Assembly: GCA_900299005.1 (NCBI GenBank)
Contig: OMID01000083.1
Span: forward strand, 1-51,412
Source of the DNA: Oxalobacteraceae bacterium
Lineage (GTDB): Bacteria; Pseudomonadota; Gammaproteobacteria; Burkholderiales; Burkholderiaceae_D
Direction of reading: 5' to 3'
DNA length: 51,412 bases
Below, one piece after another: positions 9,258 to 18,760 of this stretch (its first letter is position 1; every line of letters starts with the position of its first letter). Made by a program: the position numbers and the translations under genes. The notes beneath the pieces are model-generated. The model did no database searches. It saw only the letters and a program-made list of their open reading frames with translations, and was not told the DNA's origin.

Positions 9258-10046
9258 TCATGTCCACAAACGCAGTAACCAATTGATAGATCCAATCTTC
9301 CGATACCATTTGCTTCCGCGCCCCTCCACAACATCCTGCATTTTCAGATCGCCCGCAAAGACGACAATATGCGCACCTGGCGGGATGAACGGGTTCTGAA
9401 AGTAACTACGCAAGTAACGCGGGACACAATCATTTTTGAAACTGACACACCAGCCCCGAGGCCAATATTCAAGTAAGCCTCGCCTATGCAGTGCATCACT
9501 CATGAATTGCTGGGAAATCTTGAAAGCGCTCTGTGCCGCCACCGGATCATGCACAAACTCGTCCAGCACATCACTATGCGCGCCCATCTCCATGCGAAAT
9601 ACGGAGGAATTACCAACCCGATTGAGAAAGCGATCCCGCTTTGGATTTAGTTTGCGCAGTGGTTTGGCACGAAATAGATCCATATCGCGAATGATCAGGA
9701 ATTTTCCGGGGTAATCAAAAAATGGCTCCAGCCTCTCGACGATAACAAGATCAAGATCCAAAAAGAGTGCTGTGCCATGCAAGCCGTAGACATCCTTGCC
9801 AAGGATGGCTAGTTTGCGCCAACGCAGATCCTTGTGCTCAGGCGGCAATCCTAACTCGGGCAGCGGGAGAATCTCTATGCCGGCGTCGATACCCTCTGCA
9901 TCATCGGTAAAGCAGATAAAGCGATGGGGATAGCTGAGATTACGAGAAACACCGTTCTTCAAACGATTGACATACTCGGGGCCATAGGCTTTTCCCCATT
10001 TCATACAAAGCACAAGAACTGGAGAGGAGTGCAAACTGCCAGTCAC
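9258..10046 (-). CDS. Putative glycosyltransferase with DxD motif
   Basis: A 262-residue protein that reads as a GT-A-type transferase, not assigned to a named gene. Visible features are VLVLCMKWGKAYGPEYVNRL at the N-terminus, HRFICFTDD, a LRWRKLAIL segment, the DxD-like ALFLDLDLVIVERL near residue 95, RDMDLFR, GNSSVFRME, and near the C-terminus WPRGWCVSFKND and PPGAHIVVFAGD. This pattern is like GT8-type transferases acting on LPS or capsule. It overlaps the upstream GT2 gene by 4 bases (ATGA), so the two form an operon on the minus strand. Acceptor and donor are unknown. Confidence 0.7.
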   Translation of the reverse strand: MTGSLHSSPVLVLCMKWGKAYGPEYVNRLKNGVSRNLSYPHRFICFTDDAEGIDAGIEILPLPELGLPPEHKDLRWRKLAILGKDVYGLHGTALFLDLDLVIVERLEPFFDYPGKFLIIRDMDLFRAKPLRKLNPKRDRFLNRVGNSSVFRMEMGAHSDVLDEFVHDPVAAQSAFKISQQFMSDALHRRGLLEYWPRGWCVSFKNDCVPRYLRSYFQNPFIPPGAHIVVFAGDLKMQDVVEGRGSKWYRKIGSINWLLRLWT

Positions 10047-10924
10047 GCTTTTTTCTCCTCAGTCTCTGCTCGGAGCGTTCCATCCGGATGCAGGTATTGA
10101 TCCAGGCCCACTGCAGCCCAGGTAAGTCGATGCTTTATGGTGTTTGCTCGAATACGGGCACTGTTTGCTTTCATTTCCGGGGTCACATATCCATGTCCAT
10201 GATCGAGATGTACACAGATGGTGGAATAGCGTATCCGTTTCGCTTTCACGCCCAGATGTCTCAGGCGACGACCAAATTCGGCATCTTGTCCACCATACTG
10301 CATTTTCTCATCAAACCCATTGACTGCAATGGCCCATTTTTTGTGACAGGAAGAATTATGCCCATTCCAGGAGGCTTTAACGGGCAGATAATTCAGCCAA
10401 TCTCCCACCCGGCCTCGCACGGTCAGCTTCAACGACTTGATTATCCCAAGCGACATGCCGACCTCTCCCAGCCACTCGGGAGAAAACACGCGGCGGCTGG
10501 CGATGTCTTCCTGGGTTATCGCTTTACTGATGTCCAACGGTAGCTTGAAATACCCCCCCGAGAGATAACAAGCCTCCTCAGCATGTCGCAGGTGCTCTGC
10601 GACGAAATCCTCGCGAGGTATGCAATCACCATCCGTAAAAATCAGATAGTCCCCACGGGTAGCAGCGATGGCCTTGTTGAGGATACGACTTTTTTGAAAA
10701 CCCTCATCAGCTTGCCACACATGACGTATCGGCATCGGCGACATCCCTCGGATGTTGTCAATCAACTGGCGGGTGTCATCCCGTGATCCGTCATCGGCGA
10801 TCACGATCTCAAAATCCCGGTGGGTCTGGGCAAAAAATCCCCACAGGACCTTCTGCAGCCAAACAGGTGCGTTGTAAGTGGTAAATATGACGCTTGTCTT
10901 CATTGATAGGAATTCATTCATCAT
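10043..10924 (-). CDS. Family 2 glycosyltransferase with C-terminal Gly_transf_7C-like domain
   Basis: A 293-residue GT-A transferase. The N-terminus has TSVIFTTYNAPVWLQKVL, FEIVIADDGSRDDT, then FQKSRILNKAIAATRGDYLIFTDGDCIPR with its DGD metal motif. The later SWNGHNSSCHKKW and GFDEKMQYGGQDAEFGRRL match the 7C module found in chondroitin-synthase-like and LPS-core GT2 enzymes. Start ATG 10924 is preceded by AGGGAC at a fair distance; an alternative ATG at 10903 sits right before the conserved strand. It is divergent from the OpgB-like gene, with a 327-base gap between. Likely role is building a surface glycan. Confidence 0.82.
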   Translation of the reverse strand: MMNEFLSMKTSVIFTTYNAPVWLQKVLWGFFAQTHRDFEIVIADDGSRDDTRQLIDNIRGMSPMPIRHVWQADEGFQKSRILNKAIAATRGDYLIFTDGDCIPREDFVAEHLRHAEEACYLSGGYFKLPLDISKAITQEDIASRRVFSPEWLGEVGMSLGIIKSLKLTVRGRVGDWLNYLPVKASWNGHNSSCHKKWAIAVNGFDEKMQYGGQDAEFGRRLRHLGVKAKRIRYSTICVHLDHGHGYVTPEMKANSARIRANTIKHRLTWAAVGLDQYLHPDGTLRAETEEKKA

Positions 10925-11251
10925 TGAACGAAGTCCCTGAGACTTCGTTGGGATTGAGGCTACGCAGGGCGGTCGCTGGCAGTCATCGATGTCGAAAATT
11001 ATTTATTTTGTAATTTTCTACCTTACATGATGGAGAAGCTTCCTGAGCGGCACGCGCCATCAGAATTCAAAGGGTGCAATTATACAAAGCGCTACAGCGC
11101 CACAAATCTCCCCCCCACGTGCGACAGCACTAAGGCAAACCCCGGTAGGTACCCGTGGTTGACCCAAGCCCGCAGGACCTGCGGTGAGAATCATTGCGTT
11201 TCAGAAACGAGCTAGAATGACAATTGCTCCGGATCAACTTTCTGGGAGTCT
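10925..11251. other. Divergent intergenic region
   Basis: This 327-base gap separates the minus-strand GT2 gene from the plus-strand OpgB-like gene and must hold promoters for both. An A/T-rich patch lies at about 10996-11025. A CTGGGAG ribosome-binding site lies just before ATG 11252. I see no convincing -35/-10 pair, RNA gene or coding frame. Confidence 0.4.
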
Positions 11252-12865
11252 ATGTCCGTTCTTGCCAATCCTTCATTGCCACCGTCCACGGGATATGTCA
11301 ATCCACGCAGGACCTTCGTTCGTTATGGTTGCTACGCTCTGAGCGTTGTGCTGGTCGCCACCTACGGGTGGCTGCGCAGTGTATTTGGCAATCGGCTGAC
11401 GGTTGAGCAGATTTTTTTTCATTTTGATCTGGGCCTGAATAGCCTGACCGGCGTCGATCTCTACCTGGTGCTGGATGCGGTTCGGTGGGTGATCTTGCCT
11501 TCTGTGGCCATCGTGGCCGCGCTTTATCTCGCGGGCCTGCTAATCGAGCGTATTGCAGCAGCAGCGGCAGTCAAGCACCTGCTCTTGCAACCCGGTCTGG
11601 CGCTGGCCGGCAAGCGACTCGCTGCGGTCTATCGCAAGCTGACAGGTCTTGGCTTCAGCCTGTTTCTCGCCCTATTCACCAGCCTGCTTTTTCTTTACCA
11701 AATCGAGCTTTTCCATTTTGTCCGAATCAGCCTCGGAGAAGATCAATTCAGCGCCTTGTATCACGCACCAGAGCTCGAACAACTGACCAGCCGATCTGCG
11801 AAGAAAAACCTGCTGCTGATCTACGTGGAATCACTGGAACGCATCATGGGTGATGCCAACTTGGTCGGTCGCGATGCGATCGCTCCGATCAAGCAACTTA
11901 AGGGTGTCGAGGTTCCCACTTTTCCAGCCGCACCGGGTACCCAGTGGACTATCGCGGGGATGTTCTCCAGCCAATGCAGTGCGCCACTCAAGCCCTTCTT
12001 TGCAAATAAATTCAGCAGCTTTGCCACCGAAGATTTTTTTCCAGGGGCGACTTGCCTGGGCGATGTACTTCGCTCGGCCGGTTACGAGCAATACTTCCTG
12101 GTAGGTCATCACCTTGCTTATTCCGGGCTGGATAAATTCTATCGGACGCACGGATACCATCACCTACTGGGACGCGAAGAATGGAAACAACGGGGCGTTG
12201 ATGCTGCCGAATTTAAGAGCTGGGGAATGGGTCTGCATGATGACATGCTGCTCAAACAAGCACTCGCCGTCGTGCGTGATCATGACAGGAAAAAGGCGCC
12301 CTTTAATATCACGCTGATTACTCAGGATAACCACTTCCCCCATGGATTGCCGTCACCCCGTTGCACCGAGGATGAAAAGCGAAGCGACTTTCCCGGTGTA
12401 TTCCATTGCAACTCGCGCTTTCTCGCCGATTTCGTCAAAGAACTCAATCAAGAAAGTTTACTGGACAATACCGTGGTGATTTTGATGGGAGATCATCCCT
12501 TCATGAACAGTATGAAGCAGTCGATGCAATTTCGTGGAAACCGCTATGTCTATTTCAAACTACTAAGTCCGCTGGAACATCCGCCCACGCGAGCCGTGAT
12601 GACGCATTTCGATGTTGCGCCCACGGTGTTCGATCTGCTAGAACTGACTCATGGCGGAGACACGCGCTTCGGGCTTGGCATCTCTCTCTTCTCCAGTATC
12701 ACGCGTGATGACTATCAACGGCATCTTGAAACGGTAACGAGCGAGAGCATATTGAATAAATCGCCGACCTACGATGCCTTCTGGAAGCCCAAGACATCAA
12801 GCACCAGAACCCTCAAACAGACTTCTTTTTCTCCACCCGCCCCATCAGGAAAAACTCCGGATTAG
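11252..12865 (+). CDS. OpgB-like phosphoglycerol transferase, LTA-synthase/sulfatase superfamily
   Basis: A 537-residue inner-membrane protein with about four hydrophobic segments in the first 175 residues and a periplasmic sulfatase-fold domain after that. The domain starts with LLLIYVESLERIMGD (metal-binding Glu), then TQWTIAGMFSSQCSAPL with the nucleophile Thr, GYHHLLGREEW, ITQDNHFPHG and MGDHPFMNS. The TIAGM-SQC-PL signature is that of OpgB/MdoB, which moves phosphoglycerol from phosphatidylglycerol to osmoregulated periplasmic glucans. A phosphoethanolamine transferase role is less likely. The start has a good CTGGGAG site. The last 53 bases overlap, tail to tail, the AhpD-like gene on the other strand; the final 35 residues are not conserved-looking. 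Confidence 0.82.
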   Translation: MSVLANPSLPPSTGYVNPRRTFVRYGCYALSVVLVATYGWLRSVFGNRLTVEQIFFHFDLGLNSLTGVDLYLVLDAVRWVILPSVAIVAALYLAGLLIERIAAAAAVKHLLLQPGLALAGKRLAAVYRKLTGLGFSLFLALFTSLLFLYQIELFHFVRISLGEDQFSALYHAPELEQLTSRSAKKNLLLIYVESLERIMGDANLVGRDAIAPIKQLKGVEVPTFPAAPGTQWTIAGMFSSQCSAPLKPFFANKFSSFATEDFFPGATCLGDVLRSAGYEQYFLVGHHLAYSGLDKFYRTHGYHHLLGREEWKQRGVDAAEFKSWGMGLHDDMLLKQALAVVRDHDRKKAPFNITLITQDNHFPHGLPSPRCTEDEKRSDFPGVFHCNSRFLADFVKELNQESLLDNTVVILMGDHPFMNSMKQSMQFRGNRYVYFKLLSPLEHPPTRAVMTHFDVAPTVFDLLELTHGGDTRFGLGISLFSSITRDDYQRHLETVTSESILNKSPTYDAFWKPKTSSTRTLKQTSFSPPAPSGKTPD

Positions 12866-13409
12866 GCCGCATGCCAAGCACATTGGCCATCCGATTGGAC
12901 AGGCCAAAGAAGGCTGTGATGCCGGCAATATCCCAAATATCTTCATCGTCAAAACCATGCCCGTGAAGTTGGGCGTAATCGTCTGCGGTTACTGCGGCAG
13001 AATCAAGACACACTTTGATCGCAAAATCCAGCATCGCCTTCTGACGGGGTGTGATATCCGCTTTGAGATGATTGACCGCCACCTGATCCGCCACGAGAGG
13101 ATTCTTCGCATAGATCCGCAACAGCGCACCATGGGCGATCACGCAATACAAGCAGTGGTTCTTGGCACTGGTCGCAGTAACGATCATCTCGCGGTCGGCT
13201 TTGGTCAGACTGCCGGTTTCCTTGAGCATGAGGGCATCATGGTAGGCAAAGAAGGCACGGAATTCGGCCGGTCGGTGCGCCAGCACCAGAAATACATTCG
13301 GCACAAAACCCGCCTTTTCCTGCACTGCAAGAATGGTACTGCGAATGTCTTCCGGCAGGTCTTTTAGTTCAGGTACGGGGAAAGCCGATATCGTCGGTGT
13401 CTGGTCCAT
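12813..13409 (-). CDS. Peroxidase-related protein, AhpD/carboxymuconolactone decarboxylase family
   Basis: A 198-residue cytoplasmic protein of the AhpD-like family. The CMD domain carries HDALMLKETGSLTKADREMIVTATSA followed by NHCLYCVIAHGALL near residue 90, where the C-x-x-C pair and following His form the redox site that reduces peroxides or takes part in disulfide relay. The C-terminal part (DDEDIWDIAGITAFFGLSNRMAN) is typical of the longer subgroup annotated as peroxidase-related enzymes. The gene converges on the OpgB-like gene and overlaps it by 53 bases. The physiological substrate is unknown. Confidence 0.85.
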   Translation of the reverse strand: MDQTPTISAFPVPELKDLPEDIRSTILAVQEKAGFVPNVFLVLAHRPAEFRAFFAYHDALMLKETGSLTKADREMIVTATSAKNHCLYCVIAHGALLRIYAKNPLVADQVAVNHLKADITPRQKAMLDFAIKVCLDSAAVTADDYAQLHGHGFDDEDIWDIAGITAFFGLSNRMANVLGMRPNPEFFLMGRVEKKKSV

Positions 13410-13448
13410 GGTATCTCCTGATTCTTGTCGAGGACTGCGTACTGGAAC

Positions 13449-15182
13449 TCAAGCGTCCCGCGAGAACTGCAAATGATACAGGTGTGCATAGACACCATTG
13501 CGCGCCAGCAGTGCCGCATGGGTTCCGCTCTCGACGATACGCCCTTCCTGCAAAACCACAATGCGATCGGCGTGCTCAATGGTAGACAAGCGATGCGCGA
13601 TGACCAGGGTGGTTCGGCCTTTCATTAACTGATCCAGCGCTGCCTGTACTGCACGCTCGGATTCTGTATCCAGCGCAGAGGTGGCTTCATCCAGGATAAG
13701 GATCGGTGCATTCTTGTAAATCGCCCGCGCGATCGCCAGCCGCTGACGCTGGCCACCCGAGAGGCGCATGCCATTGTCACCAATCTGAGTCTGATATCCC
13801 TCGGGCAGGGCAGCGATCACCTCTTCCAGGCACGCCGCTTGTGCAGCTGCTACGATGCGCTGCTGATCCGGCTGCTTGTCACCATAGGCGATATTCGCCG
13901 CTACAGTGTCATCAAACAAGATGACATTCTGGCTGACCATGGCCATCTGCGCCCGCAGGCTGGACAGGGCGATCTCGCTGATCGGCTGCCCGTCAAGCAG
14001 CAGGCGACCGACGGTCGGGGTGTAGAACTCCGGCACCAGATTCACCAGCGTGGATTTACCCCCGCCGGACATGCCCACCAGTGCCACTGTTTCGCCCGGC
14101 GCAATCGAGAGCTGGATATCCGAGAGTGCTGCTTGCCGCTGATCCGGATATGAAAAACCGACGTTCTCAAACTCCAGCCTGCCGCTGGCGCGCTCACGCA
14201 ACACCTTGCCATTCTCACGCTCGGGCACCGCATCGATGATGCCGAATACGGTAACTCCTGCTGCCAGTCCGCGCTGCAGGGGACCATTCACGCCGGCGAG
14301 ATGTTTGAGTGGTGTGAGCGTCATCAGCATGGCCGTGATAAAGGACGCAAAATCACCGACCGTCATCTGGCCATCACCTGCCTGCGAGAGTGCAATCACG
14401 ATGATGACCGATACAGAAAACGAATTGATGAACTGAGTAATTGGTTCCGTCGTGGCCATGGTACTTGCGGTCTTCAGCAAGAAGCGGCGCAGACGCTCGG
14501 AACGATCGCCGAAACGCTTTGCTTCGTAACGCTGACCACCGAAAATCTTGATCACCTGCTGAGCCCGCATGGCCTCTTCAATGGTTTGGGTAATCTCGGC
14601 GTTCATGTGCTGATTTTCGGCGATCAGCCGCTTGAGACGTTTTGCAGTCAGGCGCACCACGAACGCGATCACTGGACCGAGCGTGATGGTCACCAGCGTC
14701 AGCTTCCAGTTCAGCCAGAACAGATAGCCGAGGAGTCCAATAACAGTCAGGCTGTCGCGAATCAGCACGATCATCACATTGCGTATCATGTCGAGGATCT
14801 GGTTAACCTCGATCATCATGGCGCTGATCAGCTTGCCGGTCGAGTTGTCGCGGTAGTAGCTCAGCGGGACGTCCAGCAATCGGCTAAACATCTGCTGGCG
14901 CAAGGTGGACATCAGCGCGCCCGACACGGACGACATCAGATAACTGGTGGTAAAAGTCGACAAGCCGCGAACAACAAAGATACCCACCACAAACAGTGGC
15001 ACCATCCATAAGGAAAAATCACGCGTCTCTGAGAACCCTGTATCCAGCAGCAGTTTCATCATGCTCGCCACTGCGGGTTCGGTGGCGGCAGTAACGATCA
15101 TGGCGAGCAGCGCGATGATCATGCGGCCGGCGTGAGGCTTTAACAGACCGAGGATTCGCCTGAAAGTGGAAGACAGCGTCAT
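13449..15182 (-). CDS. msbA: Lipid A export ATP-binding/permease protein MsbA
   Basis: MsbA is the homodimeric ABC flippase that moves lipid A-core across the inner membrane. The 577-residue protein has six membrane segments in the first 310 residues and a nucleotide-binding domain after about 335. Walker A is GMSGGGKST near residue 375, the signature LSGGQRQRLAIARA near 480, Walker B ILILDEATSALD near 500, and the switch His in IAHRLST. Its ATG overlaps the dnaE stop by one base (TGATG), so it is probably translated from a dnaE-msbA transcript. The family also includes exporters of other lipids, but length and fit favour MsbA. Confidence 0.92.
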   Translation of the reverse strand: MTLSSTFRRILGLLKPHAGRMIIALLAMIVTAATEPAVASMMKLLLDTGFSETRDFSLWMVPLFVVGIFVVRGLSTFTTSYLMSSVSGALMSTLRQQMFSRLLDVPLSYYRDNSTGKLISAMMIEVNQILDMIRNVMIVLIRDSLTVIGLLGYLFWLNWKLTLVTITLGPVIAFVVRLTAKRLKRLIAENQHMNAEITQTIEEAMRAQQVIKIFGGQRYEAKRFGDRSERLRRFLLKTASTMATTEPITQFINSFSVSVIIVIALSQAGDGQMTVGDFASFITAMLMTLTPLKHLAGVNGPLQRGLAAGVTVFGIIDAVPERENGKVLRERASGRLEFENVGFSYPDQRQAALSDIQLSIAPGETVALVGMSGGGKSTLVNLVPEFYTPTVGRLLLDGQPISEIALSSLRAQMAMVSQNVILFDDTVAANIAYGDKQPDQQRIVAAAQAACLEEVIAALPEGYQTQIGDNGMRLSGGQRQRLAIARAIYKNAPILILDEATSALDTESERAVQAALDQLMKGRTTLVIAHRLSTIEHADRIVVLQEGRIVESGTHAALLARNGVYAHLYHLQFSRDA

Positions 15183-18100
15183 CAGTACTCGAACCAGACG
15201 TTATCAGGACTGAGCCAGTCCGACAGCTTTGCGCGAAGTGCATCATCGGCACGCACACGCCAGGCATCGGATAAACGCAGCTCGCCAAGTGCGCCATTCT
15301 TTGTGTATTGCACGACGATAGGGCAAGAATCCTGTACTTGCTGGAACGGCTCGATCAGCTCGCGCAGACGCTGAGCATCTGCCTGACCATTCATCGAGAG
15401 CCGCAATGCTTTCACAAAGGTAGCGCGTGCCGCAGCAATATCCATCACGCGCTCAGCCGTGATACGTAGTCCACCGGAGAAGCGATCTTCGGAGATTTTT
15501 CCCTGAACGGCCAGGAATTCATCTTCTTTGAACAACGCACGATGACTATCAAAGATTTCGTTGTACACCGTGATTTCTGCCTGCGCGGTGTTGTCATCGA
15601 GCGTAATAATCAGTATCCGGCCGCGCTGTGTCATCTGAGTGCGCAGACCCGCGATGATGCCTGCAATGAGCTTGGGCTCGCGACCGGGCGACAGGTCTGA
15701 GAGTTTGGTGCGGGCAAACTTGCGCGCCTCTTCGGCATAAGCATTGAACAAATGGCCGGAAAGATAAAATCCCAGCGCTGACTTTTCTTCGGTCAGCTTT
15801 TCTTTTTCGGTCCACTCCGGGGCCTCGACGTACTGAGGTCGATCGTCAAAATCACTGCCCTCCATGTCGAACAGACTGACCTGATTCGCCGAGGCTTCTG
15901 CCTGCTCGGCGCTCTCCATAGCCAGACCTACTGACGCCAGCAGCACGCCTCGATTCACACCTAGGCTGTCGAAGGCACCCGCCTTGATCAGCGACTCGAT
16001 GGTGCGGCGATTGATCTGGCGCTTGTCGACCCGGCGAGTGAAATCGAACAGGTCAGTGAAAGCGGCCGATTGCCGGGCTGCGATGATGGCCTCGATTGCA
16101 TTTTGTCCGGTACCCTTGATCGCCCCCAGACCATAGCGGATACGATCAGCCTTCTTGCCAGTATCGGCGACTGGTGTAAAGCGATAGACCGACAAATTAA
16201 TATCGGGTGGCAGGATGGTGAGGCCACAGGTATCGAGCGCGTCTTCCACCAGCACCTTGATTTTATCGGTGTCATCCATGGCCAGCGACAAGTTGGCCGC
16301 CATGAACGCCGCAGGATGATGGGTCTTCAGATAAGCAGTGTGATATGACAGTAGTGCGTAAGCCGCGGCATGGGACTTGTTGAAACCATAGCCGGCAAAC
16401 TTTTCCATCAGGTCGAAAATCTCGTCGGCCTTTTGTTCGCTCAGTCCATTCTTGGCCGCGCCATCGCGGAAGATCTGACGATGCTCGGCCATTTCTTCGG
16501 GCTTCTTTTTCCCCATCGCGCGGCGCAACAGATCCGCGCCACCCAGTGAATAGCCACCGATGACCTGCGCCATCTGCATCACCTGTTCCTGATAGACCAT
16601 GATGCCGTAGGTTTCGGAAAGAATGGCTTCCGTGCGAGGATCGGGGTAATCGAATTTCTCGCCCTGCTTGCGTCGGCAGAAATCGGGAATCAGGTCCATC
16701 GGGCCGGGCCGGTACAGCGCCACGAGCGCAATGATGTCTTCGAACCGATCAGGGCGCGCATCTTTCAGCATGCCCTGCATGCCGCGGCTTTCAAGCTGGA
16801 ACACCGCCACCGTCTTTGCCTGTGTCAGCAACTGGTAGGTAGCGCGATCATTCAGCGGCACCTGCTCTAGGCTGAAGTCGGCCAATTCTGGATCCAGTTG
16901 GCGAATGTAGCCCACCGCCCGGTCCAGAATGGTCAGGGTGGTCAGCCCGAGAAAATCGAACTTCACCAGACCGATCGCCTCGACATCATCCTTGTCATAT
17001 TGCGATACCACGCCGCCCTCCGTGCCCTGGGTATACAGGGGACAGAAGTCCGTGAGTTTGCCAGGGGCGATCAACACACCGCCCGCATGCATGCCGACAT
17101 TGCGCGCGATACCTTCGACCTGCTGTGCCAGTTCCAGCAGCTGCCGAACTTCTTCTTCATTGTCGCGCCGCTCCTTGAGGAGCGGCTCTTCTTCCAGCGC
17201 ATCAGCGATGGTCACCAGCTTGCCCGGCTTGAAGGGAATCAGCTTGGAGATACCGTCGCAGAAGTTGTAACCAAAATCCAGTACCCGCCCCACGTCGCGC
17301 ACCGCACCTTTTGCGGCCATGGTGCCGAAAGTCGCAATCTGCGATACCGCTTCCTTGCCGTAGCGCTCTTTCACGTACTGAATCACGCGGTCACGGCCTT
17401 CCTGGCAGAAATCGATATCGAAGTCGGGCATCGATACACGCTCAGGATTCAAGAAGCGTTCGAACAGCAGGTTGTACTGCAAAGGATCAAGATCAGTAAT
17501 TGACAGCGCATAAGCGACCAGTGAACCAGCGCCTGAACCACGGCCCGGCCCGACAGGCACGCCATTGTGTTTAGCCCACTGGATAAAATCGGCGACGATC
17601 AGGAAATAGCCGGGAAAACCCATCTTGATGATGGTGTCAGTCTCAAAGTTTAGCCGCGATTCATAACGTTCACGCACAGACTCACGTTTTTGTTCGTCCG
17701 GATACAGCTGAGCAAGACGAATCTTCAGGCCTTCCCTGGCCTGCGCCACCAGGAATTCGTCAATGCTCATGCCCTCGGGTGTGGGGAAATTGGGCAACTG
17801 AGGCTTGCCCAGCGCGAGAGAGAGGTTGCAGCGCTGCGCAATGAGCACGCTATTGGCCAAGGCTGCCGGCAAGTCGGCGAACAACGCTGTCATCTCGGCT
17901 TGCGTCTTGAAGTACTGCTCCTGAGTGAAGCGCTTCACACGGCGCGGATTAGCCAGTATCTCGCCGTCGGCGATGCAACTGCGCGCTTCATGCGCCGTGA
18001 ATGCGGATGCGCTCAGATACTGTACCGGATGCGTTGCCACCACCGGCAGCTTGAGACGCGCGGCCAGTTGCGTGGACTGGCGAAGCAATCCTTCGAGTCG

Positions 18101-18634
18101 GGGATTACCGTTACGTTGCACTTCAATGTAGAAATGTCCGGGAAAAATAGTGGCCCAGCGAGTCGCACAGCGCTCGGCGAGGGACACGTTACCGTTTTCG
18201 AGGGCCATGCCGATATCGCCAAGCTGGAAACCCGACAGGGCGATCAGTCCGTCTTTGTTCGGTAGTGTCTCCAGCCATTCGATGCGCACCTCGGCGCGAC
18301 CGCGATGCTGATTCGTCAGCCAGGCCCGTGACAGCAAGTCACACAGGGAGAGATAGCCATCGTGATTTTTTGCCAGAAGCAGCAGCCGAAAAGCTTTGTC
18401 GCGGTCTTCATCATTCGTGACCCAGAGATCGCATCCGATAATGGGCTTGATGCCCTGGCCACGCGCCTCTTTGTAGAACTTCACCATGCCGAACAAATTA
18501 CCCAGGTCGGTCACGGCGACAGCCGGCTGACGGTCTTCGACAGCAGCCTTGACGAGTTCGTCGATGCGCACGAGGCCATCGGCGATAGAAAATTCGGAAT
18601 GCAGGCGGAGATGGATGAATTGTGGTGCGCTCAT
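15182..18634 (-). CDS. dnaE: DNA polymerase III subunit alpha
   Basis: DnaE is the replicative polymerase catalytic subunit. The 1150-residue protein has the N-terminal PHP domain (FIHLRLHSEFSIADGLV), the polymerase palm with PDFDIDFCQEGRD near residue 400, GVPVGPGRGSGAGSLVAYAL, NVGMHAGGVLIAP and KFDFLGLTTLTIL, then the YRPGPMDLIPDF and GYGFNKSHAAAYALLSYHTAYLK segments of the fingers, tandem HhH, and a C-terminal OB fold (ITLDDNTAQAEITVYNE). Length matches the E. coli enzyme. It is divergent from trhO with a 126-base gap. Confidence 0.97.
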   Translation of the reverse strand: MSAPQFIHLRLHSEFSIADGLVRIDELVKAAVEDRQPAVAVTDLGNLFGMVKFYKEARGQGIKPIIGCDLWVTNDEDRDKAFRLLLLAKNHDGYLSLCDLLSRAWLTNQHRGRAEVRIEWLETLPNKDGLIALSGFQLGDIGMALENGNVSLAERCATRWATIFPGHFYIEVQRNGNPRLEGLLRQSTQLAARLKLPVVATHPVQYLSASAFTAHEARSCIADGEILANPRRVKRFTQEQYFKTQAEMTALFADLPAALANSVLIAQRCNLSLALGKPQLPNFPTPEGMSIDEFLVAQAREGLKIRLAQLYPDEQKRESVRERYESRLNFETDTIIKMGFPGYFLIVADFIQWAKHNGVPVGPGRGSGAGSLVAYALSITDLDPLQYNLLFERFLNPERVSMPDFDIDFCQEGRDRVIQYVKERYGKEAVSQIATFGTMAAKGAVRDVGRVLDFGYNFCDGISKLIPFKPGKLVTIADALEEEPLLKERRDNEEEVRQLLELAQQVEGIARNVGMHAGGVLIAPGKLTDFCPLYTQGTEGGVVSQYDKDDVEAIGLVKFDFLGLTTLTILDRAVGYIRQLDPELADFSLEQVPLNDRATYQLLTQAKTVAVFQLESRGMQGMLKDARPDRFEDIIALVALYRPGPMDLIPDFCRRKQGEKFDYPDPRTEAILSETYGIMVYQEQVMQMAQVIGGYSLGGADLLRRAMGKKKPEEMAEHRQIFRDGAAKNGLSEQKADEIFDLMEKFAGYGFNKSHAAAYALLSYHTAYLKTHHPAAFMAANLSLAMDDTDKIKVLVEDALDTCGLTILPPDINLSVYRFTPVADTGKKADRIRYGLGAIKGTGQNAIEAIIAARQSAAFTDLFDFTRRVDKRQINRRTIESLIKAGAFDSLGVNRGVLLASVGLAMESAEQAEASANQVSLFDMEGSDFDDRPQYVEAPEWTEKEKLTEEKSALGFYLSGHLFNAYAEEARKFARTKLSDLSPGREPKLIAGIIAGLRTQMTQRGRILIITLDDNTAQAEITVYNEIFDSHRALFKEDEFLAVQGKISEDRFSGGLRITAERVMDIAAARATFVKALRLSMNGQADAQRLRELIEPFQQVQDSCPIVVQYTKNGALGELRLSDAWRVRADDALRAKLSDWLSPDNVWFEY

Positions 18635-18721
18635 GGACCTATTTTACCTGCTAGGAACCTTCCTCAGGCGGCCTGCACATCACAACAGGCAGGCGCTCCT
18701 GTGCCCCTGTTTTGCGGCGCT

Positions 18722-18727
18722 TATAAT
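18722..18727 (+). promoter_or_regulatory. Candidate -10 element for trhO
   Basis: A perfect TATAAT lies 33 bases before the trhO ATG in the divergent gap with dnaE. The hexamer 17 bases upstream (CTGTGC) is a poor -35, so only the -10 supports this call. Confidence 0.4.
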
Positions 18728-18760
18728 GACGTCACTCACTGAATTCCGCCGGGTCTTATC

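Noticed and set aside
18727-18734. TGACGTCA palindrome upstream of trhO
   Set aside because: An eight-base palindrome is expected by chance and no bacterial regulator is known to me that would fit here.
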